Shown: one piece after another, positions 1 through 9,356 of the stretch
Layout: the number at the start of each line of letters is the position of its first letter
Position numbering within the stretch: the first letter of the stretch is position 1
Assembly (NCBI RefSeq): GCF_008632955.1
Contig: NZ_CP043959.1
Location: 1,488,001 to 1,552,000 of the forward strand
Length of the DNA stretch: 64,000 nucleotides
Direction of reading: 5' to 3'
From: Streptomyces tendae
GTDB taxonomy: Bacteria > Actinomycetota > Actinomycetes > Streptomycetales > Streptomycetaceae
Notes under the pieces: model-generated
What the model saw: the letters and a program-made list of their open reading frames with translations, nothing else
The model's database searches: none
Told to the model about the DNA's origin: nothing
Translations under genes and position numbers: made by a program

Positions 1-408
1 CGGCCAGCCGCACGTCTTGCGCCTTTCTTCGGATAGCGGGGCCATCCAATAGCTCCGTGGGAGCACATCCAGCCCACCCTACGGATGCGGGAGCACGTCA
101 CGCGGCGCAGGTCCGCCGGCACGAAGCGCGCGACCGCGGCGGACGAGCGGGCGTCGTCGTCCTGCTGACCGGCATGCGGACCAACCGCGTTCCGGGCGGC
201 GCGCCACTGGCTCCCGGTCCTCCTCGGTTCCGTGCGTACGTGGTGCCGCAGGAGCAACGACGAGTCACCAAGAAACCGGCGACGGCGGAGCAGCCGGAAA
301 AGGCGGCACCGCCGGTGACGGCCGGCGGCGCGTGAGACGAGGAAGGGGCCGCCGCGGCGTTGAGGCGGACCCGTTCCCGAGGGAGGTGTGCGATGGACGG
401 GGGAAGCG
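1..408. other. Stretch upstream of ndgR 3' end, no gene assigned
   Basis: I find no recognisable protein or RNA gene here. A 92-codon open frame on the plus strand (57-335) is rich in Arg, Gly and Pro, has no clear ribosome binding site and resembles no family I know; most of it looks like GC-driven open frame, although its Lys/Ala/Pro-rich end could be a remnant of a protein tail. No tRNA cloverleaf was found. Confidence 0.4.
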
Positions 409-1122
409 TCAGGAACGGCGCAGCGCCTCGGACAGGCGGCCGGCGGCGTCGATGACGGCCTGGGCGTGCATCCGGCCCGGGTGCCGGGTCAGCCGCTCGA
501 TGGGCCCGGAGACCGACACGGCGGCCACCACGCGGTTCGACGGACCGCGCACCGGCGCCGAGACGGACGCCACGCCCGGCTCGCGCTCGCCGATCGACTG
601 GGCCCAGCCGCGGCGCCGTACGCCCGAGAGGGCCGTGGCCGTGAACCGGGCGCCCTGCAGGCCGCGGTGCAGCCGCTCCGGCTCCTCCCAGGCCATGAGG
701 ATCTGCGCGGACGAACCGGCCTTCATCGTGAGCGTGGAGCCCACCGGGACCGTGTCCCGCAGACCGGACAGGCGCTCCGCCGCGGCGACGCAGATGCGCA
801 TGTCGCCCTGGCGGCGGTAGAGCTGGGCGCTCTCGCCCGTCACGTCGCGCAGGTGGGTCAGCACCGGGCCGGCCGTCGCCAGCAGCCGGTCCTCGCCCGC
901 GGCCGCGGCCAGTTCGGCGAGCCGTGGGCCGAGAATGAAGCGCCCCTGCATGTCACGCGCCACCATGCGGTGATGCTCCAGCGCCACGGCCAGGCGATGG
1001 GCCGTGGGTCGTGCCAGTCCGGTGGCACCGACCAACCCCGCGAGGGTGGCCGGGCCGGACTCCAGAGCGCTCAGGACGAGTGCTGCCTTGTCCAGAACGC
1101 CGACGCCGCTACTGTTGTCCAT
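409..1122 (-). CDS. ndgR: IclR-family regulator NdgR (leucine/amino-acid metabolism)
   Basis: The 237-residue protein has an N-terminal winged helix-turn-helix (about residues 10-65, with ATGLARPTAHRL as recognition region) and a C-terminal IclR effector domain. Length and the divergent position beside leuCD match NdgR of S. coelicolor and AreB of S. clavuligerus, which control leucine genes and antibiotic production. I chose the ATG at 1122 because the frame upstream reads through the palindrome at 1131-1159 and matches no IclR protein. That palindrome begins 9 bp upstream of the start, so autoregulation is likely. Confidence 0.92.
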   Translation of the reverse strand: MDNSSGVGVLDKAALVLSALESGPATLAGLVGATGLARPTAHRLAVALEHHRMVARDMQGRFILGPRLAELAAAAGEDRLLATAGPVLTHLRDVTGESAQLYRRQGDMRICVAAAERLSGLRDTVPVGSTLTMKAGSSAQILMAWEEPERLHRGLQGARFTATALSGVRRRGWAQSIGEREPGVASVSAPVRGPSNRVVAAVSVSGPIERLTRHPGRMHAQAVIDAAGRLSEALRRS

Positions 1123-1130
1123 GCAACGAT

Positions 1131-1159
1131 ACTTGCGTCTCACTCTGTGAAACGCAAGT
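1131..1159. promoter_or_regulatory. 29-bp palindromic operator candidate between ndgR and leuC
   Basis: ACTTGCGTCTCAC at 1131-1143 and GTGAAACGCAAGT at 1147-1159 are inverted repeats matching at 12 of 13 positions around a 3-bp centre. The position between divergent ndgR and leuCD suggests an NdgR operator serving both genes. The symmetry is seen; the binding protein is inferred. Confidence 0.7.
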
Positions 1160-1315
1160 TCAATTTTCCGTGGAACCCGCCACTCTTGAAGCACGAATCA
1201 ACGCGGCCCGTGGACCACCGGGCCTGACGGCGGACGCCCGGTGACAGGGGCGCGGGCGCCGTCTCACAGATCTCTAGTTGGGCCGGAGAGCTGCATGCCG
1301 GCCGGAGGGAAAGCG

Positions 1316-2746
1316 ATGGGTAGGACACTCGCGGAGAAGGTCTGGGACGACCACGTCGTCCGGCGCGCCGAGGGCGAGCCCGACCTCCTCTTCATCGATC
1401 TGCACCTGCTGCACGAGGTGACCAGCCCCCAGGCCTTCGACGGCCTCCGTAAGAACGGCCGCCGGGTGCGCCGTCTCGACCTCACCATCGCGACCGAGGA
1501 CCACAACACCCCCACCCTCGACATCGACAAGCCCATCGCCGACCCGGTCTCCCGGGTCCAGCTGGAGACGCTGCGCAAGAACTGCGCGGAGTTCGGCGTC
1601 CGGCTGCACCCGCTGGGCGACGTCGAGCAGGGCGTCGTACACGTCGTCGGTCCGCAGCTGGGTCTGACCCAGCCCGGCATGACCGTGGTCTGCGGCGACT
1701 CGCACACCTCCACGCACGGCGCCTTCGGCGGACTGGCCTTCGGCATCGGCACCTCCCAGGTCGAGCACGTCCTGGCCACCCAGACGCTGCCGATGGCCCG
1801 CCCCAAGACCATGGCGATCACGGTCAACGGTGAGCTGCCCGAGGGCGTCACGGCCAAGGACCTGATCCTCGCGATCATCGCCAGGATCGGTACGGGCGGC
1901 GGCCAGGGCTACGTCCTGGAGTACCGCGGCGAGGCCATCGAGAAGCTCTCGATGGAGGCCCGCATGACCATCTGCAACATGTCGATCGAGGCCGGCGCCC
2001 GCGCGGGCATGATCGCCCCCGACGAGACGACGTTCGCCTACCTCGAGGGCCGTCCGCACGCCCCGAAGGGCGAGGACTGGGACGCCGCCGTCGCCTACTG
2101 GAAGACGCTGAGGTCCGACGACGACGCCGAGTTCGACGCCGAGGTCGTCATCGAGGCCTCCGAACTGTCGCCGTTCGTCACCTGGGGCACCAATCCCGGG
2201 CAGGGCGCCCCGCTCTCCGCGTCGGTCCCCGACCCGGCCTCGTACGAGGACGCCTCGGAGCGGTTCGCCGCCGAAAAGGCGCTGGAGTACATGGGGTTGG
2301 AGGCCGGCCAGACGCTGCGCTCCATCAACGTGGACACCGTCTTCGTAGGTTCCTGCACCAACGGCCGCATCGAGGACCTGCGCGCCGCCGCCGACGTCAT
2401 CAAGGGCCGCAAAGTCGCCGACGGCGTACGGATGCTGGTCGTCCCCGGCTCCGCGCGGGTCGGTCTCCAGGCCGTCTCCGAGGGCCTGGACGTGGTCTTC
2501 AAGGAGGCAGGCGCCGAGTGGCGGCACGCGGGCTGCTCGATGTGCCTGGGCATGAACCCCGACCAGCTCGCCCCCGGTGAGCGCTCCGCCTCCACCTCCA
2601 ACCGCAACTTCGAGGGACGGCAGGGCAAGGGCGGCCGTACCCACCTGGTGTCCCCGCAGGTCGCCGCCGCCACCGCGGTGCTCGGGCACCTGGCCTCCCC
2701 GGCCGACCTCGCCGCCGCCGACGACCGCACGCCCGCTGGAGTCTGA
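1316..2746 (+). CDS. leuC: 3-isopropylmalate dehydratase large subunit
   Basis: LeuC isomerises 2-isopropylmalate to 3-isopropylmalate in leucine synthesis as a heterodimer with LeuD. The 476-residue product has the aconitase-family signatures: [20 protein letters not shown] in the first third, [12 protein letters not shown], and [11 protein letters not shown] near the end. The last two supply the three Cys ligands of the 4Fe-4S cluster. The ATG at 1316 has GGAGGGA five bases upstream and matches the family N-terminus; the in-frame start at 1241 adds unrelated residues. leuD follows 6 bp after the stop, so the two form an operon. Confidence 0.97.
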   Translation: MGRTLAEKVWDDHVVRRAEGEPDLLFIDLHLLHEVTSPQAFDGLRKNGRRVRRLDLTIATEDHNTPTLDIDKPIADPVSRVQLETLRKNCAEFGVRLHPLGDVEQGVVHVVGPQLGLTQPGMTVVCGDSHTSTHGAFGGLAFGIGTSQVEHVLATQTLPMARPKTMAITVNGELPEGVTAKDLILAIIARIGTGGGQGYVLEYRGEAIEKLSMEARMTICNMSIEAGARAGMIAPDETTFAYLEGRPHAPKGEDWDAAVAYWKTLRSDDDAEFDAEVVIEASELSPFVTWGTNPGQGAPLSASVPDPASYEDASERFAAEKALEYMGLEAGQTLRSINVDTVFVGSCTNGRIEDLRAAADVIKGRKVADGVRMLVVPGSARVGLQAVSEGLDVVFKEAGAEWRHAGCSMCLGMNPDQLAPGERSASTSNRNFEGRQGKGGRTHLVSPQVAAATAVLGHLASPADLAAADDRTPAGV

Positions 2747-2752
2747 TCAGTC

Positions 2753-3346
2753 ATGGAAGCATTCACCACCCACACCGGCCGGGCCGTCCCGCTGCGCCGC
2801 AGCAACGTCGACACCGACCAGATCATCCCGGCCCACTGGCTCAAGAAGGTGACCCGGGACGGCTTCGAGGACGGGCTCTTCGAGGCCTGGCGCAAGGACC
2901 CGGAGTTCGTCCTCAACCGCCCCGAGCGCGCGGGCGCCACGGTGCTGGTCGCCGGCCCCGACTTCGGCACCGGCTCGTCCCGCGAGCACGCCGTCTGGGC
3001 GCTGCAGAACTACGGCTTCAAGGCCGTGATCTCCTCCCGCTTCGCCGACATCTTCCGCGGCAACTCGCTGAAGAACGGACTGCTGACGGTGGTCCTCGAC
3101 CAGAAGACCGTGGATGCGCTGTGGGAGCTCACCGAGTCCGACCCGACCACGGAGATCACCGTCGACCTCGAGGCGCGTGAGGTGCGCGCCGAGGGCGTCA
3201 CCGCTCCCTTCGAGCTGGACGAGAACTCCCGCTGGCGGCTGCTGAACGGGCTCGACGACATCTCCATCACGCTGCGGAACGAGGCGGACATCGCCACGTA
3301 CGAGGCGAAGCGCCCGTCGTTCAAGCCGCGGACGCTCACCGCCTGA
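2753..3346 (+). CDS. leuD: 3-isopropylmalate dehydratase small subunit
   Basis: The 197-residue LeuD is the swivel subunit that completes the LeuCD active site. N-terminal [12 protein letters not shown] and the [17 protein letters not shown] segment are diagnostic for the family, and the length is typical. It lies 6 bp behind leuC and is presumably cotranscribed under the same NdgR-linked promoter. A perfect 16-bp inverted repeat 60 bp after the stop probably ends the operon. Confidence 0.97.
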   Translation: MEAFTTHTGRAVPLRRSNVDTDQIIPAHWLKKVTRDGFEDGLFEAWRKDPEFVLNRPERAGATVLVAGPDFGTGSSREHAVWALQNYGFKAVISSRFADIFRGNSLKNGLLTVVLDQKTVDALWELTESDPTTEITVDLEAREVRAEGVTAPFELDENSRWRLLNGLDDISITLRNEADIATYEAKRPSFKPRTLTA

Positions 3347-3406
3347 CCCCGCGCGCGGCCGAAGTCCTCGCCTTCACGTCGACTTTCGGCCACCGGATCA
3401 CCCCTC

Positions 3407-3439
3407 CCGTACCCCCGATCGGACCGATCGGGGGTACGG
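3407..3439. terminator. Perfect 16-bp hairpin downstream of leuD
   Basis: CCGTACCCCCGATCGG at 3407-3422 and CCGATCGGGGGTACGG at 3424-3439 are perfect inverted repeats around one base. No T-run follows, as is usual for Streptomyces terminators. It most likely ends the leuCD transcript. Confidence 0.65.
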
Positions 3440-3527
3440 CCGTCTCTGCACCCGTTCGGCTCCGCGCGTCCTCTTGAGTGCCGTCAACTTGCCACGTTAG
3501 AACGGTTGTTGCCTGGGTACACGTGTC

Positions 3528-3552
3528 ACACACCCGTGAATCCCGGGTGTGT
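3528..3552. promoter_or_regulatory. 9-bp-arm inverted repeat upstream of the 76-aa ORF
   Basis: ACACACCCG (3528-3536) and CGGGTGTGT (3544-3552) are perfect inverted repeats with a 7-bp spacer, 72 bp upstream of the ORF at 3625. The short arms and AT-rich spacer suggest an operator rather than a terminator, but neither is proven. Confidence 0.35.
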
Positions 3553-3624
3553 ACGGAAAGCCGTCCGGCGTGGCAGTTGCCCCCTGCGCAGGCGACAACT
3601 CGCCCCAGATGGCACAATCTGTGC

Positions 3625-3855
3625 ATGGAACACGACGGCCAACTCCAGCTCTATACGGCGGTCGCGGTCCAGCTCAAGGAAGCGCACTCGAGGGTGCGCG
3701 CACTGCAAGTCCCGGAGGGCGTACGGATGGCGCTGACCCGGAAGCTGCTGGTCATTACGGCCGTGGCCAAACACGATCTCGCCGGTGCGGCAAGGCGCCT
3801 GGAGCGGTTCACCACGGACCTCGACGAGGGTCGAATCCCCGAAGAGGAACGCTGA
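3625..3855 (+). CDS. Conserved small helical protein, unknown function (76 aa)
   Basis: The product is a short, highly charged and predicted mostly helical protein (QLKEAHSRVRALQVPEGVRM, then LTRKLLVITAVAKHD) with no signal peptide or membrane segment. I do not recognise a named domain. The ATG at 3625 is chosen because upstream codons look random. No SD is visible, and CACAAT lies 6 bp before the start codon, so the mRNA may be leaderless. A small ORF in this position between leuD and hupS is part of the conserved Streptomyces gene order. Confidence 0.7.
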   Translation: MEHDGQLQLYTAVAVQLKEAHSRVRALQVPEGVRMALTRKLLVITAVAKHDLAGAARRLERFTTDLDEGRIPEEER

Positions 3856-3991
3856 ACCAGCCGGGACAACCGAGTCCGTTGCGGCACAAGGGTGATTAGC
3901 CCGTTTCGTGTTTGATTTGCGGTATATATCTGCCTAACGTGCGAAAAAGCTTGAACACATACGTTCTGGCGATGTCTCCGAAGGGGAAGAC
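3856..3991 (+). promoter_or_regulatory. AT-rich promoter region of hupS
   Basis: This 136-bp gap is markedly richer in A+T than its surroundings, for example GTATATATCTGCC near 3922-3934 and GCGAAAAAGCTTG at 3942-3954, and ends with a GAAGGGGAAG SD before the GTG of hupS. It presumably carries the hupS promoter; I cannot assign exact -35 and -10 boxes. Confidence 0.4.
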
Positions 3992-4633
3992 GTGAACAAG
4001 GCGCAGCTCGTAGAAGCGATTGCCGACAAGGTGGGCGGCCGCCAGCAGGCCGCCGACGCCGTCGACCACGTACTGGACGCCATCGTCCGCGCGGTCGTCT
4101 CGGGGGAGCGGGTCTCGGTCACCGGCTTCGGTTCGTTCGAGAAGGTCGACCGTCCGGCCCGTTACGCCCGCAACCCCCAGACGGGCGAGCGGGTTCGGGT
4201 CAAGAAGACCTCCGTCCCCCGCTTCCGCGCGGGCCAGGGCTTCAAGGACCTGGTCAGCGGCTCGAAGAAGCTGCCGCGTGGCGGTGAGGTCTCCGTCAAG
4301 AAGGCGCCCAAGGGCAGCCTGACCGGCGGCGCTTCGGCGACGGTGAAGAAGGCCGCCGCGAAGAAGACCACGGCGAAGAAGGCCGCCACCGCGAAGAAGA
4401 CCGCGGCCAAGAAGACGACCGCCGCGAAGAAGGCCACCACCAAGACGGCCGCCGGCAAGACCACGGCGAAGAAGGCCCCCGCCAAGACGACGGCGACGGC
4501 CAAGACCGCCACGGCGAAGAAGACCACCGCGAAGAGCGCCCCGGCGAAGAAGGCGACGGCCAAGAAGGCCCCCGCCAAGAAGTCGACCGCGCGCAAGACC
4601 ACCGCCAAGAAGACCACCGCCCGCAAGAAGTAG
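3992..4633 (+). CDS. hupS: HU-family nucleoid protein with lysine-rich tail (HupS)
   Basis: HupS is a chromosome-compacting DNA-binding protein. Residues 1 to about 93 form a complete HU fold (MNKAQLVEAIADKVGG, GFGSFEKVDRPARYARNPQT). Residues about 94-213 are a low-complexity tail of repeated KKxxA/PAKK units resembling eukaryotic histone H1. This two-part layout, against about 90 residues for ordinary HU, is characteristic of actinobacterial HupS, which is associated with spore chromosomes in Streptomyces. The GTG at 3992 has a GAAGGGGAAG SD. Confidence 0.95.
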   Translation: MNKAQLVEAIADKVGGRQQAADAVDHVLDAIVRAVVSGERVSVTGFGSFEKVDRPARYARNPQTGERVRVKKTSVPRFRAGQGFKDLVSGSKKLPRGGEVSVKKAPKGSLTGGASATVKKAAAKKTTAKKAATAKKTAAKKTTAAKKATTKTAAGKTTAKKAPAKTTATAKTATAKKTTAKSAPAKKATAKKAPAKKSTARKTTAKKTTARKK

Positions 4634-4672
4634 CGGGCGTCTCGTCCCCTTCGAGCCGAGCGGTACTCACGC

Positions 4673-4701
4673 GCCGGGCCGGACTCCTCCGGGAGCCCGG
4701 C
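4673..4701. terminator. Hairpin between convergent hupS and the 67-aa ORF
   Basis: GCCGGGC at 4673-4679 pairs with GCCCGGC at 4695-4701, and an inner CGGA/TCCG pair extends the stem. It lies between two converging genes, so it probably works in both directions. Confidence 0.55.
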
Positions 4702-4731
4702 CCGCGGTGTGTCCGGGGCCGCCCCTGAGTC

Positions 4732-4935
4732 TCAGAACGTCTGCAGTGTCACCAGCGTGATCCGGCGGGACCCGCCCTCGCCCTCCGTCTCCAGCCGCAC
4801 CCGCTGCCCGGGACGCAGCAGCCTCAGCCCGCCCGCGTCGAACGCGGCGGCGTCGAACGGCACCGGGGTGCCGTCGTCCAGGAGCACCTGACCGCTGCGG
4901 CTGTCGGGGTCGTAGGTGTACGCGGTGGCCTGCAT
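4732..4935 (-). CDS. Small conserved protein, OB/cold-shock-like (67 aa)
   Basis: This 67-residue protein alternates short beta-type segments (TAYTYDPDSRSGQVLLDDGT, RLLRPGQRVRLETEG) like a small cold-shock or OB fold. The RNP motifs of CspA are not obvious, so nucleic-acid binding is only a suggestion. It starts 9 bp downstream of the cofC stop and is probably cotranscribed with cofC. Confidence 0.7.
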   Translation of the reverse strand: MQATAYTYDPDSRSGQVLLDDGTPVPFDAAAFDAGGLRLLRPGQRVRLETEGEGGSRRITLVTLQTF

Positions 4936-4944
4936 GCCGGAAGC

Positions 4945-5583
4945 CTACTGCTGCCCCGCGGGCAACCGCGCGGCGACCGCGGCCGTGTGGGGACCCACGC
5001 CCAGCGCCAGCGCGGCCCGCAGGTCGGCGCCGGTGTCCACGTCCTGCCGCACGGAATCGACGGCGTCGAGGGACAGTTCCACCGCACCGGACGCCCGGTG
5101 ACGGGCACGGGAATCCGTACCGAAGAACGGACGCAATTCACGGCCCCGGCTCGCGGCGAGCAACGTGGTGCCGAGCCCCGCGGAATCCGGGAGAAAGGAA
5201 CGGGGGAATTCCGCCGCCGCGTCCAGGACCCGGGCCAGTTCGGCCGGGCGCAGCGCCGGCAGGTCCGCGTTCAGGGCCGCCACCGATCCGGCCCGGCGGG
5301 CGGCGCCCACCACCGCCGCGGCATGGGCCAGCGCCTCGTTGAGCCCGGCGCGCGGCTGGTCGGGAACCGTCCCGGCGCCCAGCGCGGCCAGCTCGCGGGC
5401 GGCCAACGCGTCGTTGGTGACGACCACCACATCCCGTACGGCGGCGCACTCCAGCGCGGCCGCCACCGTGTCCTGCGCGAAGGCGAGCGCCAGTCCCGGA
5501 CGCAGACCGTCGTCCGCGGTGTCCGCCAGCCTGCTCTTGGCCTGCGGCAGGGGCTTCAGGGGTACCACCAAGGTCCACTGCAC
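4945..5583 (-). CDS. cofC: 2-phospho-L-lactate / phosphoenolpyruvate guanylyltransferase
   Basis: CofC (FbiD) activates 2-phospho-L-lactate or phosphoenolpyruvate with GTP in coenzyme F420 synthesis. The 212-residue product begins WTLVVPLKPLPQAKSRL, the nucleotide-binding start of the family, with GLNEALAHA and LNADLPALRPAEL further on, and has a nucleotidyltransferase-like Rossmann layout. Length is typical. F420 genes are normal in Streptomyces; the other cof/fbi genes are not in this window. The start at 5583 fits the family, although a strong SD is not evident. Confidence 0.88.
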   Translation of the reverse strand: MQWTLVVPLKPLPQAKSRLADTADDGLRPGLALAFAQDTVAAALECAAVRDVVVVTNDALAARELAALGAGTVPDQPRAGLNEALAHAAAVVGAARRAGSVAALNADLPALRPAELARVLDAAAEFPRSFLPDSAGLGTTLLAASRGRELRPFFGTDSRARHRASGAVELSLDAVDSVRQDVDTGADLRAALALGVGPHTAAVAARLPAGQQ

Positions 5584-5757
5584 GAGTGTTGCGTCCCTCT
5601 CTTGTCACGGTCATTGTCACCCGGGGCGGTCGGCGGCCGGGGGACCGGGCGTACGGTGTTCTCGACAGACCGGCGGCCCGGGGCGACACTTGTGCGGCCC
5701 GCCGGGCGTGAGGGGGCCGGGACCTGGGCCTGTCGTCCGTAAGAGGAAGGTGTACTC

Positions 5758-6573
5758 GTGCCGCGCCGCAGAATCGGCTTCTGGTACCGCTTCGCCGCGG
5801 TGATCTGCAAACCGCCGCTGGTGGTACTGCTCAAGCGGGACTGGCGTGGAATGGAGAACATTCCGGCCGAGGGTGGATTTATCACCGCGGTGAACCACAA
5901 TTCACACATCGATCCTCTGGCCTACGCGCACTTCCAGTACAACACCGGCCGTGTTCCGCGATTCCTCGCGAAGAGCGGCCTTTTCAGCAAGGGATTCGTG
6001 GGCGCCGCGATGCGCGGCACCGGGCAGATCCCCGTGTACCGCGAGAGCACCGACGCGCTGAGCGCCTTCCGGGCCGCGATCGACGCCGTGGAGCGCGGCG
6101 AGTGCGTCGCCTTCTACCCGGAGGGCACCCTCACCCGGGACCCGGACGGCTGGCCGATGACCGGCAAGACCGGTGCCGCGCGGGTGGCGTTGGAGACCAA
6201 GTGCCCGGTGATCCCCGTCGCCCAGTGGGGCGCCAACGAACTGCTGCCGCCGTACGCCAAGAAGCCGCGTCTGTTCCCGCGCAAGACCAGCAGGGTGCTG
6301 GCCGGCCCGCCGGTGGACCTCGATCGCTTCTACGACCGGGAGATGACCCCGGAACTCCTCAAGGAGGCGACCGGGGCGATCATGGCCGCCGTCACCCGCC
6401 AGCTGGAGCAGATCCGCGGCGAGAAGGCCCCGGAGAAGCCCTACGACCCGCGCGAGGAGCGCCTGGAGCAGCGGCGCAGGACGTACCGGCAGCAGCGGCA
6501 GGACCGGACGCCCCGGCAGGACCGCACCCGGGACGACCGGGCCGTCGTACGGGAAGAAGGGCTGGGCACGTGA
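5758..6573 (+). CDS. plsC: 1-acyl-sn-glycerol-3-phosphate acyltransferase
   Basis: This membrane-associated enzyme acylates lysophosphatidic acid to phosphatidic acid in phospholipid synthesis. The LPLAT active-site motif is present as NHNSHID (H47-x4-D52), with FYPEGT near residue 120 as the second acyltransferase block. The basic, Gln/Arg-rich C-terminal tail of about 60 residues is an extension common in Streptomyces. GTG at 5758 follows an AGAGGAAGG SD. The stop overlaps the gpsA start by 4 bp, pairing two steps of phospholipid synthesis in one operon. Confidence 0.93.
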   Translation: MPRRRIGFWYRFAAVICKPPLVVLLKRDWRGMENIPAEGGFITAVNHNSHIDPLAYAHFQYNTGRVPRFLAKSGLFSKGFVGAAMRGTGQIPVYRESTDALSAFRAAIDAVERGECVAFYPEGTLTRDPDGWPMTGKTGAARVALETKCPVIPVAQWGANELLPPYAKKPRLFPRKTSRVLAGPPVDLDRFYDREMTPELLKEATGAIMAAVTRQLEQIRGEKAPEKPYDPREERLEQRRRTYRQQRQDRTPRQDRTRDDRAVVREEGLGT

Positions 6574-7580
6574 GCAAGTCGGTCAAGGCGGCCGTCTTCG
6601 GCACCGGATCGTGGGGGACGGCCTTCGGCATGGTCCTCGCCGACGCGGGCTGCGACGTCGTGCTGTGGGGACGGCGCCCCGAACTCGCCGAGGCGGTCAA
6701 CTCCACCCGCACCAACCCCGACTACCTGCCCGGGGTCGAACTCCCCGAGAACCTGCGGGCCACCTCGGACGCCGCCGAGGCCGCACGCGGCGCCGACTTC
6801 ACCGTCCTCGCGGTGCCGTCGCAGACGCTGCGCGGCAACCTGGCCCAGTGGACCGATCTGCTCGCGCCCCGCACGGTGCTGGTGTCCCTGATGAAGGGCA
6901 TCGAGCTCGGCTCCGCGATGCGGATGAGCGAGGTGATCGACGACGTCGCCAAGGTCGGCCGTGAGCGGATCGCCGTGGTCACCGGACCCAACCTGGCCCG
7001 GGAGATCGCCGCCCGGATGCCGGCCGCCGCCGTGGTCGCGTGCACCGACGAAGAGGTGGCCCGGCAGCTCCAGACCGCCTGCCACACCCCGTACTTCCGG
7101 CCGTACACCAACACCGACGTCATCGGCTGCGAGCTGGGCGGCGCGGTGAAGAACGTGATCGGCCTCGCCGTCGGCATCGCGGACGGCATGGGACTCGGCG
7201 ACAACACCAAGGGCTCGCTCATCACCCGCGGCCTCGCCGAGACCACCCGGCTCGGCGTCGCGCTCGGCGCGGACCCGCTGACCTTCTCCGGACTCGCGGG
7301 CCTGGGCGACCTGGTGGCCACCTGCTCCTCGCCGCTGTCCCGCAACCACACCTTCGGCACCAACCTCGGCAAGGGACTGACCCTGCAGGAGACCATCGCG
7401 GTCACCAAGCAGACCGCCGAGGGCGTCAAGTCCTGCGAGTCGGTGCTGGACCTGGCCCGCCGGCACGACGTCGACATGCCGCTCACCGAGACGGTCGTCG
7501 GGATCGTGCACGAGGGCAAGCCCCCGCAGGTGGCTCTGAAGGAGCTGATGTCGCGCAGCGCGAAGCCCGAGCGACGCTGA
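6570..7580 (+). CDS. gpsA: NAD(P)-dependent glycerol-3-phosphate dehydrogenase
   Basis: GpsA reduces dihydroxyacetone phosphate to sn-glycerol 3-phosphate for membrane lipids. The N-terminal Rossmann motif is [12 protein letters not shown], and the substrate domain carries [18 protein letters not shown] with the catalytic Lys and [10 protein letters not shown]. At 336 residues it matches the family. Start GTG at 6570 overlaps the plsC stop (GTGA), implying translational coupling; the long open frame upstream of it is the shadow of plsC. Confidence 0.97.
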   Translation: MSKSVKAAVFGTGSWGTAFGMVLADAGCDVVLWGRRPELAEAVNSTRTNPDYLPGVELPENLRATSDAAEAARGADFTVLAVPSQTLRGNLAQWTDLLAPRTVLVSLMKGIELGSAMRMSEVIDDVAKVGRERIAVVTGPNLAREIAARMPAAAVVACTDEEVARQLQTACHTPYFRPYTNTDVIGCELGGAVKNVIGLAVGIADGMGLGDNTKGSLITRGLAETTRLGVALGADPLTFSGLAGLGDLVATCSSPLSRNHTFGTNLGKGLTLQETIAVTKQTAEGVKSCESVLDLARRHDVDMPLTETVVGIVHEGKPPQVALKELMSRSAKPERR

Positions 7581-7661
7581 GCGACGGCCCCTCCGTTCGG
7601 CCCACGTACGGCGTTGCGGGCGCTGTGTCCCGGCCCTGCCAACGGGTACGCTCGTCGCGAT

Positions 7662-8819
7662 ATGAGCACCGAGAACCTCCCCCAGAGCCCCGACTCGCCG
7701 TCGCGCAAGCCGCGTGTGGCCGTCGTGTTCGGCGGGCGCAGCTCCGAGCACGGGATCTCCGTGGTCACCGCCGGCGCCGTCCTCAAGGCCATCGACCGGA
7801 CCAAGTACGACGTCCTGCCGATCGGCATCACCCAGGACGGCCGGTGGGCGCTCACCGCCGACGAACCGGACCGCATGGCGATCACCGAGCGTCGCACGCC
7901 CAGCGTCGACCAGCTGGCCGAGTCCGCGGAGGGCGCGGTGGTGCTCCCCGTCGACCCCGCCGACCGGGAAGTCGTGTACAGCGAACCGGGATCGGTGCCC
8001 AAGGCACTCGGTGAGGTCGACGTGGTCTTCCCCGTGCTGCACGGCCCCTACGGGGAGGACGGCACGCTGCAGGGTCTGCTCGAACTCTCCGGCATCCCCT
8101 ACGTGGGCGCCGGTGTGCTCTCCTCGGCCGTCGGCCAGGACAAGGAGTACATGAAGCGGGTGTTCACCTCCTTCGGGCTGAAGGTCGGCCCGTACCTGGT
8201 GATCCGGCCGCGCGAGTGGGCGCAGGACGAGCCGGCGGCCCGCAGGCGGATCGTCGAGTTCGCCGGCGAGCACGGTTGGCCGCTGTTCGTGAAGCCGGCC
8301 CGCGCCGGTTCGTCCATCGGCATCACCAAGGTCGAGGACCTCGGCGCCCTGGACGACGCCATCGCCGAGGCCCAGCGCCACGACCCGAAGATCCTGATCG
8401 AGGCGACGCTGCGCGGGCGCGAGATCGAGTGCGGCGTGCTGGAGTTCGAGGACGGGCCGCGCGCCTCGCTGCCCGCCGAGATCCCGCCGCCGGACGCGCA
8501 CGCGTACTACGACTTCGAGGCCAAGTACATCGACTCCACGCCCGGCGTCGTGCCCGCGCCGCTGACCGACGAGGAGACGGCCGAGGTGCGCCGGCTCGCC
8601 GTCGAGGCCTTCGACGCGGCGTCCTGCGAGGGGCTGGTCCGGGCGGACTTCTTCCTCACGGAGGACGGCGAGTTCGTGATCAACGAGATCAACACCATGC
8701 CCGGCTTCACGCCCATCTCGATGTACCCGCAGATGTGGCAGGCCACCGGCGTGAGCTACCAGGAGCTCGTCGACCTCCTCATCGAGGCGGCGCTGCGGCG
8801 GTCCACCGGACTGCGCTGA
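7662..8819 (+). CDS. ddlA: D-alanine--D-alanine ligase
   Basis: Ddl joins two D-alanines for peptidoglycan synthesis in the cytoplasm. The 385-residue ATP-grasp protein shows VVFGGRSSEHGISV at the start, HGPYGEDGTLQG, KPARAGSSIGI, and INEINTMPGFTP near the end. QDKEYMKR in the centre is the arrangement of ordinary D-Ala-D-Ala ligases, so a vancomycin-type D-Ala-D-Lac specificity is not suggested. I chose the ATG at 7662; no SD is seen and TACGCT lies about 10 bp upstream, compatible with a very short leader. Confidence 0.95.
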   Translation: MSTENLPQSPDSPSRKPRVAVVFGGRSSEHGISVVTAGAVLKAIDRTKYDVLPIGITQDGRWALTADEPDRMAITERRTPSVDQLAESAEGAVVLPVDPADREVVYSEPGSVPKALGEVDVVFPVLHGPYGEDGTLQGLLELSGIPYVGAGVLSSAVGQDKEYMKRVFTSFGLKVGPYLVIRPREWAQDEPAARRRIVEFAGEHGWPLFVKPARAGSSIGITKVEDLGALDDAIAEAQRHDPKILIEATLRGREIECGVLEFEDGPRASLPAEIPPPDAHAYYDFEAKYIDSTPGVVPAPLTDEETAEVRRLAVEAFDAASCEGLVRADFFLTEDGEFVINEINTMPGFTPISMYPQMWQATGVSYQELVDLLIEAALRRSTGLR

Positions 8820-8835
8820 GCGCGACCCGCACGCG

Positions 8836-9342
8836 TCAGGAGGCGATCCCCTCGGGGATCGCCTTCTTCACTGCCGGGGCCAGATCGATCAGCACGCCCG
8901 TGCTGTCACGCCCGTCGGACACCCTGACCTCGACATACGCCTCGCGGTTGGCGGTGGTGAAGCGGTAGACGCCGTCGTCCTGCTTCTCCATCAGCCAGTC
9001 GACGCCGTTCACGCCGCCCGGTACCGCGTCGGCGTCCTGTCCGTTGGCCACCTTGGGATCGGCCATCTTCGGGGGCCGCTCCACACCGCACCGCAGTATG
9101 ATCGCCACGCCGCCCCAGCCCGCGGTCAGTTCGGACGCGGGTTCGGGATCGTCGCGACTCTCACCGTCCACCGTCGCCGGCAGGACCTCGTCCAGGTTCT
9201 GACACAGCTCGGTGACCTTCGCGTCCGGGCTGGGAACCGCCGTGGACGCGCTGTCGTCTGCTGAGGAGCAGCCCGCGGTGGTGATCAGCACCGCGAGCGC
9301 GGAGCAAACGGCGTGCCGGTGACGGAAGGAGTTCACCGACAC
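8836..9342 (-). CDS. DUF3515 lipoprotein
   Basis: The 168-residue product has an N-terminal signal peptide ending in a lipobox (LAVLITTAGC, Cys about residue 25), so it is predicted to be lipid-anchored outside the membrane. The rest matches the DUF3515 family of actinobacteria (a CQNLDEVLPA segment and RCGVERPP), whose function is unknown. Its gene usually sits beside ddl and the RAM-domain gene, as here. Its 3' end overlaps the ddlA terminator hairpin. Confidence 0.85.
   Translation of the reverse strand: MSVNSFRHRHAVCSALAVLITTAGCSSADDSASTAVPSPDAKVTELCQNLDEVLPATVDGESRDDPEPASELTAGWGGVAIILRCGVERPPKMADPKVANGQDADAVPGGVNGVDWLMEKQDDGVYRFTTANREAYVEVRVSDGRDSTGVLIDLAPAVKKAIPEGIAS
8841..8864. terminator. 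ddlA / DUF3515 convergent terminator
   Basis: AGGCGATCCCC (8841-8851) and GGGGATCGCCT (8854-8864) form a perfect 11-bp stem with a 2-bp centre, followed by TCTTC on the plus strand. It lies 22 bp after ddlA and inside the last codons of the convergent DUF3515 gene, so it can stop ddlA transcription. Confidence 0.75.
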
Positions 9343-9356
9343 AGGGTAGACGGGGG

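Noticed and set aside
409..1227. Long plus-strand open frames opposite ndgR (388-1227 and 332-820)
   Set aside because: They are antisense shadows of ndgR with Arg/Gly/His-rich composition and no SD or family similarity.
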